Origin: Halomonas sp.
Lineage (GTDB): Bacteria; Pseudomonadota; Gammaproteobacteria; Pseudomonadales; Oleiphilaceae
DNA: 7,432 nt
Direction: 5' to 3'
Assembly: GCA_007135745.1 (NCBI GenBank)
Contig: SLIH01000196.1
Span: 1 to 7,432 of the forward strand
The notes under the pieces are model-generated. The model was not told the DNA's origin and did not search any database. It was given only the letters and a program-made list of their open reading frames with translations. Made by a program: the position numbers and the translations under genes. Each line of letters starts with the position of its first letter. The stretch's first letter is position 1. Below are positions 1 through 5,372 of this stretch, one piece after another.

Positions 1-104
1 AATACCGCCAGCAGAATCAGCACACAGACTACGGCATTGAAGGGAGACAAGCCTCTTCCGGGCCAGGCGGCGGATTTAATGTGCTGGTAGAGGCGTTCTC
101 GCAT
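1..104 (-). CDS. N-terminus of a probable ion channel protein (partial, runs off left edge)
   Basis: Only the first 34 codons are inside the window. The ATG at 104 follows an AAGGAAG ribosome-binding site at a spacing of about 8 bases, so the start is well supported. The peptide begins MRERLYQHIK, continues through a basic/aromatic stretch with the pattern PGRGLSPFN, and then enters a hydrophobic segment (VVCVLILLAV) that looks like the start of a first transmembrane helix. A short cytoplasmic RLY...PGRGLS-N leader before the first helix resembles bacterial voltage-gated-type (Kch/Kv-like) ion transport proteins. That match comes from memory of the family and rests on very few residues. Another inner-membrane protein cannot be excluded. 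The selectivity filter and the remaining helices would lie to the left of the window. Confidence 0.5.
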   Translation of the reverse strand, partial: MRERLYQHIKSAAWPGRGLSPFNAVVCVLILLAV

Positions 105-133
105 CGGGGAAGCTTCCTTTCTTATGCGTTATG

Positions 134-142
134 AGCATAGCA
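134..142 (-). promoter_or_regulatory. Candidate extended -10 for the ion-channel gene
   Basis: Read on the minus strand, this is TGC-TATGCT, an extended -10 element about 30 bases upstream of the channel ATG. No good -35 lies at 16-18 bases; the nearest, TTGCTC, is 21 bases away. That would be tolerable for an extended -10 promoter. It lies in the 110-base gap between the NlpC stop codon and the channel start, which holds no clear Rho-independent terminator. Confidence 0.35.
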
Positions 143-214
143 GAGAGGCAGTCCCCGGCTGAGCAATTGGGAGGGGCCACGTATCTGGAACGGGAAGGGA
201 GCCCCAGGCCATGC

Positions 215-715
215 TCAATCAACCCCGACGCGTCGCGACTGCCAGTAGTTGGATGTCCAGTACTGACTATTGAGACTGGAGATAGCTACACCCTGGCTTG
301 AGGATGCGTGCAGAAAGCGGGAGTCGCCCTTGTAGATTCCTACGTGGCGTTTTTTGAATCCGGTTTTGAAAAAGACCAGATCGCCGGGCTGGAGCTGGTC
401 GCGGCTGACGGAATCACCGAGCGTCGCCTGCCTGTTCGTGGAGCGCGGAAGTTCCAGGCCAAAGCGCGAGGCAAAGGTCTGTTGCACAAAACCCGAGCAG
501 TCGACGCCCCGGCGACTGTTACCGCCCAGGCGGTGCGGCGTGCCCTGCCACTCGGCGTACTGATGCTCCAGCAACTGGCGAACCCTGTCGGAATCGCGCA
601 TATCCACAGTCTCTGAAGTCGGCACCACAGAAGAAGATTCCTGAAGGTGGTTTCCGGTGCCGGCGCAGCCTACCAGCATCAGCAGTACCAGACAGATGAA
701 AAGTTGTCGCGTCAT
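215..715 (-). CDS. nlpC: NlpC/P60-family (C40) lipoprotein endopeptidase, NlpC/MepS-like
   Basis: A 166-residue predicted outer-membrane or periplasmic lipoprotein. NlpC/P60 enzymes of this type cleave the D-Glu-(m)DAP type bonds of peptidoglycan stem peptides. The N-terminus MTRQLF is followed by a hydrophobic core and the lipobox LVGC, with the lipidated residue at Cys17. A linker of about 30 polar residues leads to the catalytic domain: Cys73 in DCSGF, His124 in RHVGIY and His136 in FLHAS, the complete C40 triad. The phrases GTP-RLGG, RRGVDCSGFV, GDLVFFKTG and YW...YWQSRRV resemble Escherichia coli NlpC more than MepS. The frame is open upstream to 778. I chose 715 because it gives a normal-length lipoprotein signal and because a candidate promoter at 756-783 would start transcription near 750. 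The ribosome-binding site is weak. The gene is divergent from the secreted M15-like protein at 1054. Confidence 0.88.
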   Translation of the reverse strand: MTRQLFICLVLLMLVGCAGTGNHLQESSSVVPTSETVDMRDSDRVRQLLEHQYAEWQGTPHRLGGNSRRGVDCSGFVQQTFASRFGLELPRSTNRQATLGDSVSRDQLQPGDLVFFKTGFKKRHVGIYKGDSRFLHASSSQGVAISSLNSQYWTSNYWQSRRVGVD

Positions 716-755
716 CGTGGACCAGGCCTTTTCAAGGTGAGTTGGCGTCGCCGCT

Positions 756-783
756 ATCCTAACCCCGGCGCTCGCCAAGGCAA
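756..783 (-). promoter_or_regulatory. Candidate sigma70-type promoter for the NlpC-like lipoprotein gene
   Basis: On the minus strand, TTGCCT (778-783) and TAGGAT (756-761) are separated by 16 bases. The predicted transcription start near 750 leaves a leader of about 35 bases before the ATG at 715. It would exclude the longer reading frame that begins at 778. Each hexamer matches consensus at about four of six positions, so this is suggestive only. Confidence 0.35.
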
Positions 784-841
784 GTTACAGGCCACCAGAG
801 TGGTTGTTCGCTTCACCCCCATCGAGCTCAACCCGGCCAGA

Positions 842-1024
842 TCACCGCCATAGCTGGAGTGTGTGCAATTGCGTCGCACCGTGAGTGGAGAGGGTCAGTT
901 GTCCGATCAGCCTGTTCTGGCCCTCCTCAAGGCTGCCCTGAATCTTGAGCGATGCCTGGGGGCGGCAGAAGTGTACCCGATACCACCTGCCGAAGGCGTA
1001 TCGGACCTGATAAAGGCTTTCCAC
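842..1024 (-). CDS. Possible small hypothetical protein (60 aa, GTG start)
   Basis: This ORF occupies most of the divergent region between the NlpC-like gene and the M15-like gene. It starts at GTG, and an in-frame TAG lies 18 bases upstream, so it cannot be a longer gene's tail. The peptide begins MESLYQVRYAFGRWYRVHF. It is rich in aromatic and basic residues, with one Cys and no signal peptide or membrane segment. Third codon positions are clearly G/C-rich and second positions A/T-rich, as in real genes here. No convincing Shine-Dalgarno precedes the GTG and I do not recognise the family. If it is not a gene, the 338 bases from 716 to 1053 are a long divergent regulatory region in which I see only the weak promoter at 756-783. 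Confidence 0.35.
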   Translation of the reverse strand: MESLYQVRYAFGRWYRVHFCRPQASLKIQGSLEEGQNRLIGQLTLSTHGATQLHTLQLWR

Positions 1025-1053
1025 GGCACCGTTCAGTCTCTAATCTACGAGGG

Positions 1054-2187
1054 ATGCGATACCTACCAAGTTTCACCAGACTGACACTGATCCTGTGCCT
1101 TTTCGTCGCCCCCATCGGGGTCGCAGGGACGCTCGACACCAATCGTGAGTGGGATGTGTTGCCCGAACCGGACGGCGACGAAGGGCGGCGAACCCTGGCG
1201 GCAGCTGCGGCCCATTTTGAGTCGCTGGATGTTGCGTTGGGTGGGGAGCCACTGACCGGACAACTTCTCCGCGAGCTGGCGGGCACGCCAAAGGATGAGC
1301 CCCTGACGCGTGCGTTGCGGGAATCGCTCGGGCACGCGATTGATCGGAAAGACTTTCTGTTTTTCCTGGACGACGTGGTCCGGGCTCGGCCGGAGCTTGT
1401 GCGCGTGCATTCGGGGCGGGCTCGGGCCGCCGGGATCTTTCTGCATCCCAATGATGTCTTCGAAGGTGAGCCCCGCCGCTATGGTGGCCGCAAGCTCAGT
1501 ATCTTGCCGCCGCCGCGAACCCCCGATCTGGAACCCGCCGCCGACGGCGCACCGCTTGGTGAACGCTGGAGCGCACGTTTTCCCAATCCGGCCGATGAGG
1601 CGGAGCGGCTGCAGGCTCTGGAGGAAAAAGGAAATCCTGATTTCCGCGCGCGCATGGAACACCTGATTGAGCAACTTCGTGAACAGGGTGCGGAAGTGCA
1701 CGTGCTGTCCACTGTTCGCCGGCGCGAGCGGGGGTATCTGATGTACGGGGCCTTTATTCTGAGCCGGGCCGAGACCGAGTCACAGGTCGAGCAGCGGGTT
1801 GAGGAACTGGAGCAGCTCAATAAGGAGTGGGATCTGGACATCCCCATTCAGTGGGCGCACCCGGATGGATGGCGCGCAACCATTGAGGCGGCCAGGGAAA
1901 TGGCTGACGCCTATAACGTGGTGTTCGCCACACGCCATGGCGCACGCCATTCCAGTCATTATGGCGCCCGGGCCATTGATGTGTCGGTAACACGCCTGCC
2001 ACGCAGCCTGCACCTGGTGGCACCAGACGGCACGCAACGCACATTCGACCTCAGCGGGGCGGACGAGCCTCGGGATCTCAACCTGACGCCCCGGCTCATC
2101 GACTGGATCGAGAAGCAGTACGGCTTCTATAAGCTCCGGCGTGACTATCCCCACTGGGAAGATGCCATCGGGGGCTGGGGAAACTGA
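1054..2187 (+). CDS. Secreted M15/VanX-like putative DD-peptidase
   Basis: A 377-residue protein with a Sec signal peptide: basic MRYLPSFTR, a hydrophobic LTLILCLFVAPIG core, and likely cleavage near VAG. Residues from about 200 to 377 resemble the hedgehog/DD-peptidase (M15) fold. An RRRERGYL helix comes first, then SSHYGARAIDVSV, which matches the SxHxxGxAID(L/V) zinc motif of VanX/VanY-type enzymes (His302, Asp309). A late His367 in YPHWED could be the third zinc ligand, although the usual E-x-W-H order is not seen. The first 180 residues match nothing I know. The frame is open upstream to 952, but the signal peptide fixes the start at 1054, where GAGGG lies unusually close to the ATG. The likely role is periplasmic peptide or peptidoglycan cleavage, beside the divergent NlpC-like gene. 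The catalytic activity is inferred. Confidence 0.65.
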   Translation: MRYLPSFTRLTLILCLFVAPIGVAGTLDTNREWDVLPEPDGDEGRRTLAAAAAHFESLDVALGGEPLTGQLLRELAGTPKDEPLTRALRESLGHAIDRKDFLFFLDDVVRARPELVRVHSGRARAAGIFLHPNDVFEGEPRRYGGRKLSILPPPRTPDLEPAADGAPLGERWSARFPNPADEAERLQALEEKGNPDFRARMEHLIEQLREQGAEVHVLSTVRRRERGYLMYGAFILSRAETESQVEQRVEELEQLNKEWDLDIPIQWAHPDGWRATIEAAREMADAYNVVFATRHGARHSSHYGARAIDVSVTRLPRSLHLVAPDGTQRTFDLSGADEPRDLNLTPRLIDWIEKQYGFYKLRRDYPHWEDAIGGWGN

Positions 2188-2214
2188 CCGCGTTGCGGGC
2201 ACCTCGGCTCATTC

Positions 2215-2243
2215 TTGACAGCAGCCAGCTTCGTAGCGACACT
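2215..2243 (+). promoter_or_regulatory. Promoter of arsR
   Basis: A perfect -35 TTGACA (2215-2220), a 17-base spacer, and a poor -10 GACACT (2238-2243). The expected transcription start is around 2250. The dyad at 2246-2263 begins at that point, as expected for a repressor that blocks RNA polymerase. The weak -10 fits a promoter meant to stay low. Confidence 0.5.
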
Positions 2244-2245
2244 GT

Positions 2246-2263
2246 ATTCGTGTTTCTACGAAT
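2246..2263. promoter_or_regulatory. ArsR-type operator O1 (perfect dyad)
   Basis: ATTCGT-N6-ACGAAT is a perfect 6+6 inverted repeat centred 21 bases upstream of the arsR start codon. Two more half-sites flank it: TTCGTAG at 2230-2236, which pairs with CTACGAA at 2256-2262, and a direct repeat of ACGAAT at 2265-2270. ArsR/SmtB repressors bind imperfect 12-2-12-type dyads that overlap their own promoter. The position and symmetry support autoregulation. Confidence 0.65.
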
Positions 2264-2275
2264 GACGAATCAGAA

Positions 2276-2599
2276 ATGATTGACGACTGCTGCAACATGA
2301 ACCCCGAGAAAGGCGCTGCCGTCACTGATCAGGTCGCGGACGGGGAGCTGGCGGGGCTGTGCAAGGCTCTGGGGCACCCGGCACGGGTCCGGATTCTTCG
2401 CCATCTGGCGGGGCATGGCACCTGCTTTTTCGGTGATTTGGCACCCGTGGTGGGTCTGTCGCCGTCTACGGTTTCCCAGCATGTCACCATGCTCAGGGAA
2501 TCGGGGCTGATCATGAGCTGGGCCGATGAGCGCCGGGTGTGCTACTGCGTGAACCCGGATCGTCTGGCGCTGCTCAAGCGACTTATCGCAAAACTGTAA
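2276..2599 (+). CDS. arsR: ArsR/SmtB-family metalloid-responsive repressor
   Basis: A 107-residue winged-helix repressor that would dissociate from its operator on binding a metal or metalloid ion. The family pattern is clear: LCKALGHPARVRILRHL (28-44), a recognition helix region GLSPSTVSQHVTMLRESGLI (60-79), and a wing at 81-94 with ERRVCYCVNP. Cysteines are at 5, 6, 29, 50, 89 and 91. The ELCVCDL motif of E. coli ArsR is absent. A Cys5-Cys6 pair plus Cys50 resembles the inter-subunit three-Cys site of Corynebacterium glutamicum ArsR1 (15/16/55). The start at 2276 keeps the CC pair; an alternative ATG at 2297 would lose it. Neither has a good Shine-Dalgarno. It is the first gene of the cassette, followed by an oxidoreductase 52 bases downstream. 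The inducer, arsenite or another thiophilic ion or organoarsenical, cannot be read from sequence. Confidence 0.88.
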   Translation: MIDDCCNMNPEKGAAVTDQVADGELAGLCKALGHPARVRILRHLAGHGTCFFGDLAPVVGLSPSTVSQHVTMLRESGLIMSWADERRVCYCVNPDRLALLKRLIAKL

Positions 2600-2617
2600 A
2601 ATTTTTTTGGGTTTTCT

Positions 2618-2635
2618 ATTCGTATTTCGGCGAAC
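2618..2635. promoter_or_regulatory. Second ArsR-type operator O2, before the oxidoreductase
   Basis: This 18-base site matches the operator at 2246-2263 at 14 of 18 positions, with the same TTCG-N8-CGAA geometry. It lies in the 52-base gap after arsR, directly upstream of the AAGGAGG ribosome-binding site at 2641-2647. A T7 run at 2602-2608 precedes it. I see no good internal promoter here, so the site may act as a roadblock to readthrough from arsR, or mark a promoter I cannot recognise. Confidence 0.5.
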
Positions 2636-2651
2636 AACGTAAGGAGGCATC

Positions 2652-3959
2652 ATGACTCAACTGAACCCCCTGCCACGAGGCGCTCAGGTCGCCGTCATCG
2701 GTGCGGGCCCGGTGGGCCTTGCGGCGGCGGCACATCTTCTTGAACAGGGCCTTGAGCCTATGATTTTCGAGGCCGACGAGGCTCCGGGGGCAACGTTCCG
2801 GGATGTGGCCCAGGTTCGGCTGTTCTCTCCCTGGCGCTATAACGTGGATGATGCGGCAAAGCGCCTTCTTGAGTCCGTGGGGTGGGAGCACCCGGACCCA
2901 GATGCCCTGCCCACGGCAGCGGATCTGCTTGAACGTTACCTGGAGCCGCTCGCGGCACACCCTGCTTTGGCTGAGCGTCTGCATCTTGCTTCCCGGGTAA
3001 CCCGTATCGCCCGCCAAGGGGTGGACAAAGTCAGGACGCGCGGGCGCGAGGCGCAGCCCTTTGTGCTGCGGGTACGCAACCGCGACGATCAAGAGGAAGA
3101 GCACCTTGCGGCGGCGGTACTGGATGCCACCGGCACCTGGGCACACCCCAACCCGCTGGGTGCCAATGGCCTGCCGGCAATCGGGGAGAATGAGTTCGCA
3201 CAGTGGATCGGCTACGGCATGCCGGATGTGCTGGGGCGCGAGCGCGCGCACTACGAGGGACTTCGGGTGCTGGTGGTCGGTGCCGGGCACTCCGCGGCCG
3301 GCAGCCTTCTGGCGTTGACTGAACTCGCCGAAAAACATCCGGGAACGCAGGTTCACTGGGCCGTACGGGGTGGAACACCTCATCGCCTGCTGGGCCAAAC
3401 CGGCGAAGACAGTCTGCCCGCTCGAGGGGCGCTCGGCGAGCGTGTGAAGGCTCTGGTGCGATCCGGCCAACTTACGCTGCACACCGGCTTTCCGATACAG
3501 GAACTGCGTGCAGGCGACGATGGCATGACGGTGATACCGGCCCCCACAACGGAGCATGCACCGCTTTATGGAATCGACCGGATCATTGCCGCTACCGGAG
3601 CGCGCCCGGATACGACACTCACCCGTGAACTTCGCGTTGAGCTTGATCCGGCGCTGGAGAGTGTGAAGGCGCTGGCGCCAATGGTGGATCCGAACGAGCA
3701 CAGCTGCGGCACGGTGGCACCCCACGGCCACCGCGAGCTGGCACAACCGGAACCGGGCTTTTACGTGGTCGGGGCCAAGAGCTACGGGCGCGCACCGACC
3801 TTCCTGATGGCCACGGGTTACGAGCAGGTGCGTTCGATTGCGGCGGCGCTGGCCGGCGATTTCTCCACAGCCGATAAGGTCGAACTGAAGCTGCCCGCAA
3901 CCGGTGTTTGTGGTGTGCCCAGTGCAAATGAACCTGATCACAAGGAAGCCGCCTGCTAA
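2652..3959 (+). CDS. FAD/NAD(P)-dependent oxidoreductase of an ars-associated type
   Basis: A 435-residue cytoplasmic flavoprotein with two dinucleotide-binding folds. The FAD fold has GAGPVG at 17-22 with Glu40 ending the second strand; the NAD(P) fold has GAGHSAAG at 210-217. ATG motifs follow each (DATGTW 158-163; AATGARPD near 314), the arrangement of the flavin monooxygenase/thioredoxin-reductase superfamily. The FMO/Baeyer-Villiger fingerprint FxGxxxH is absent, and no redox-active CxxC is visible in the core. The text RLFSPWRYNVD...A.RLLE...DALPT resembles flavoproteins I associate with ars operons, whose reaction I cannot state. The C-terminal tail carries Cys420 and terminal Cys435, which could be thiol ligands or redox residues. 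A strong AAGGAGG lies four bases before the ATG. Probably co-transcribed with arsR and controlled by O1 and O2. Oxidation of a trivalent metalloid is one reasonable guess. Confidence 0.8.
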   Translation: MTQLNPLPRGAQVAVIGAGPVGLAAAAHLLEQGLEPMIFEADEAPGATFRDVAQVRLFSPWRYNVDDAAKRLLESVGWEHPDPDALPTAADLLERYLEPLAAHPALAERLHLASRVTRIARQGVDKVRTRGREAQPFVLRVRNRDDQEEEHLAAAVLDATGTWAHPNPLGANGLPAIGENEFAQWIGYGMPDVLGRERAHYEGLRVLVVGAGHSAAGSLLALTELAEKHPGTQVHWAVRGGTPHRLLGQTGEDSLPARGALGERVKALVRSGQLTLHTGFPIQELRAGDDGMTVIPAPTTEHAPLYGIDRIIAATGARPDTTLTRELRVELDPALESVKALAPMVDPNEHSCGTVAPHGHRELAQPEPGFYVVGAKSYGRAPTFLMATGYEQVRSIAAALAGDFSTADKVELKLPATGVCGVPSANEPDHKEAAC

Positions 3960-3999
3960 GGTCAGAATATGAACCTACGCCCTGCAATGAGACCTGCGT

Positions 4000-4341
4000 A
4001 TGGATACCAGCAAACTCAGCCTGTTCCTCTGGCTCGTGGTCGTTTTTCTGTTCTGGTTGCTGCTGTCTGTGGCATCGGGCCTGACCCAGTATGCGGTACT
4101 GCTGGTGCTGCTGGCCGGTGCTTCCTGGTGGTTGTTGGGAACCATGACGCTGGGTGTGCTCGCCAGTGTTCTGCTGGCCTGGCAGTACGCAGACTTCACC
4201 AGCAATGACCGGCTCTACGCCATGTACCTTCCGTTGTACATGATGCTGGGAAGTGCCTATCTGTTCATTCGATTGATCCTGTTTTCCCCGGGCGTTGGGG
4301 ATCATGTTCACTGGAACGGGCCCGGTGGGGGTGGCGCGTAG
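4000..4341 (+). CDS. Small four-helix inner-membrane protein of unknown function
   Basis: A 113-residue, strongly hydrophobic protein beginning MDTSKLSLFLW. Four membrane segments are apparent at about 6-25, 31-47, 48-64 and 73-95, with a polar loop carrying Asp and Arg (DFTSNDR, 65-71) and a Gly-rich tail containing two His (HVHW). It contains no cysteine, so it shows no obvious metalloid-binding residues. I do not recognise a family, and it is far too short for ArsB or Acr3 arsenite efflux pumps. It starts 40 bases after the oxidoreductase stop with only a weak GAG ribosome-binding site. It shares strand and short spacing with arsR and the flavoprotein and is probably transcribed with them. 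Its hydrophobic codon pattern, sustained over the full frame, argues that it is real. Confidence 0.6.
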   Translation: MDTSKLSLFLWLVVVFLFWLLLSVASGLTQYAVLLVLLAGASWWLLGTMTLGVLASVLLAWQYADFTSNDRLYAMYLPLYMMLGSAYLFIRLILFSPGVGDHVHWNGPGGGGA

Positions 4342-4378
4342 GGGTAAGAAACTCGATGGGACCGGAGCAGCGTATTCC

Positions 4379-4407
4379 TTGACTGGGGCCACACCAGCCT
4401 GTAAGTT
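4379..4407 (+). promoter_or_regulatory. Promoter of the 265-residue secreted-protein gene
   Basis: TTGACT (4379-4384), exactly 17 bases, then TAAGTT (4402-4407). This is one of the better sigma70-like pairs in the window. It predicts a start near 4413 and a leader of about 95 bases before the ATG at 4510. It lies 38 bases after the stop codon of the small membrane protein, so the secreted-protein gene probably forms its own transcription unit. Confidence 0.5.
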
Positions 4408-4411
4408 CCGC

Positions 4412-4445
4412 TTCGCCTTGACAAGGGACATGTCATCAAGGCGAA
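4412..4445 (+). promoter_or_regulatory. Leader hairpin 1 (10-bp perfect stem)
   Basis: TTCGCCTTGA (4412-4421) is perfectly complementary to TCAAGGCGAA (4436-4445), with a 14-base loop. There is no T-run after it, so it is not a classic terminator. It coincides with the predicted 5' end of the transcript, where a stem could protect mRNA or take part in a switch with the next repeat. Confidence 0.5.
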
Positions 4446-4450
4446 AGGAG

Positions 4451-4525
4451 ATGTTCGCAGCCCTCGCGAATCATCGAACTAAAGCCCAAGCGGTTAAAGG
4501 ACTACACCCATGCTCAAACAACTGA
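4451..4525 (+). other. Possible leader mini-ORF (24 codons) with leader hairpin 2
   Basis: An ATG at 4451, immediately preceded by AAAGGAG, opens a 24-codon frame (MFAALANHRTKAQAVKG..., ending SNN). It stops at 4523-4525, sixteen bases inside the secreted-protein gene. The Shine-Dalgarno abuts the ATG, which is too close for efficient initiation, so translation is doubtful. Within it, TTCGC (4454-4458) and GCGAA (4466-4470) form a second short hairpin. Its left arm can alternatively pair with the right arm of hairpin 1 and enclose the AGGAG. Confidence 0.25.
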
Positions 4526-5307
4526 CGATTGCCACCCTGTTACTGTTCTCTCTCTCCTCTGCTGCCAGCCCGCAACTAAGCCAGTATCCGGACGTGTTTC
4601 TTACCGATGGCAGTCTCAGGGTGACACTGGTGAACGAAACATCCGGTGACCATGCCCTTCTGCAGATCACAGGCACGGAACAGGAAATCGACGGCGTTGT
4701 TTTCCGGGCATACAAGCGCAGCCGGGGCGAAAACGCGACCGCCTATCAGATCCAGCTCGACGGCAGAGAGCGAGCGCCCGTTGTGAAAAGCCAGCACTGG
4801 GGTTCTGATCGATTCACCCTTTATATGCCCAATGGTGATGAATACCGCCTATACAGGGACAAGGAAGAAAGCGAATCCGTGGATCGTGCACAGCTGCTGA
4901 GTACCTTTGAAGAACAGAAGAGTCAGGGGGTACAGGATTCCCTCGCCGCCTTTGACCGCGCAGCCAATGAAGAGGTGCACCGAAGCCGGATAAGTGGCTT
5001 CGACAAGGCCGCCTCCGAGGCCTGTGGGTCAGGGATTGAGACCCGTGTTGACTGGGATAGCGTCAGCGACGAGCTGCTCATGGACATCAGCATCTCCGGC
5101 TACTGTGGCGTGGTCGTTTCCGAGATGGAACGACTGTGCAACTCAAACGCGAATTTCGCAGACATGGCCCGGGAAATCGACCACGTCAATTGCGCTTTCA
5201 GGGACGACCTCCGGCTCCGGCGTGACGGCTCTACCCTGAACTTCCGCACCGAAAAATCCGAGCCCAACCAGCAGGAATTCGCCCGTCAGTTCCTCAGAAA
5301 TCTCTGA
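4510..5307 (+). CDS. Secreted (periplasmic) protein of unknown function with four cysteines
   Basis: A 265-residue protein. The first 19 residues form a clean Sec signal (MLKQLTIATLLLFSLSSAA), followed by a mature start near Ser20-Pro21. An AAAGGA site nine bases upstream supports the ATG. The mature N-terminal half (about 25-120) looks beta-rich, alternating polar and hydrophobic residues (RVTLVNETSGDHALLQITG, RFTLYMPNGDEYRLYRD). Then comes a charged helical stretch with a repeated FDRAANE...FDKAASE pattern. The C-terminal part holds all four cysteines (172, 199, 210, 228), enough for two disulfides, as expected for a periplasmic protein. I do not recognise the family. It has its own promoter and leader and is convergent with the shikimate kinase gene. 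It may be a stand-alone envelope protein rather than part of the ars-like cassette. Confidence 0.72.
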   Translation: MLKQLTIATLLLFSLSSAASPQLSQYPDVFLTDGSLRVTLVNETSGDHALLQITGTEQEIDGVVFRAYKRSRGENATAYQIQLDGRERAPVVKSQHWGSDRFTLYMPNGDEYRLYRDKEESESVDRAQLLSTFEEQKSQGVQDSLAAFDRAANEEVHRSRISGFDKAASEACGSGIETRVDWDSVSDELLMDISISGYCGVVVSEMERLCNSNANFADMAREIDHVNCAFRDDLRLRRDGSTLNFRTEKSEPNQQEFARQFLRNL

Positions 5308-5372
5308 ATCCTGCGGTGCTGGGAGTCTGGTTTATCGCGTAATGCCAGGACCGTCTGGTCACTGTCGGGAGT

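Noticed and set aside
927..1701. Overlapping minus-strand ORFs of 174 and 212 codons opposite the M15-like gene
   Set aside because: Their peptides are low in recognisable motifs and rich in Arg/Ser/Pro, and the plus strand has a signal peptide and a peptidase motif in a single long frame.
2578..2608. GCGA-CTTA-TCGC stem followed by a T7 run at the end of arsR, as a terminator or attenuator
   Set aside because: The stem is only 4 bp and the T-run is 12 bases away, too weak and too distant for a Rho-independent terminator.
2616..3941. 441-codon minus-strand ORF opposite the flavoprotein
   Set aside because: It mirrors the well-supported plus-strand gene, is unusually rich in Arg, His, Gln and Cys, has no domain motifs, and results from the G/C-rich codon pattern of the real gene.
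3619..4431. 270-codon minus-strand ORF spanning the flavoprotein end and the membrane protein
   Set aside because: It crosses two plus-strand genes and a promoter, and is rich in Gln, His and Arg with no domain pattern, typical of antisense to coding DNA.
4412..4445. The 10-bp inverted repeat as a terminator for the ars-like cassette
   Set aside because: No T-run follows; it lies just after a good promoter, so a leader structure is the better reading.
5308..5372. Possible bidirectional terminator between the convergent secreted-protein and kinase genes
   Set aside because: Only short complementary stretches such as GACC/GGTC are present, with no stable stem and no T-run on either strand.
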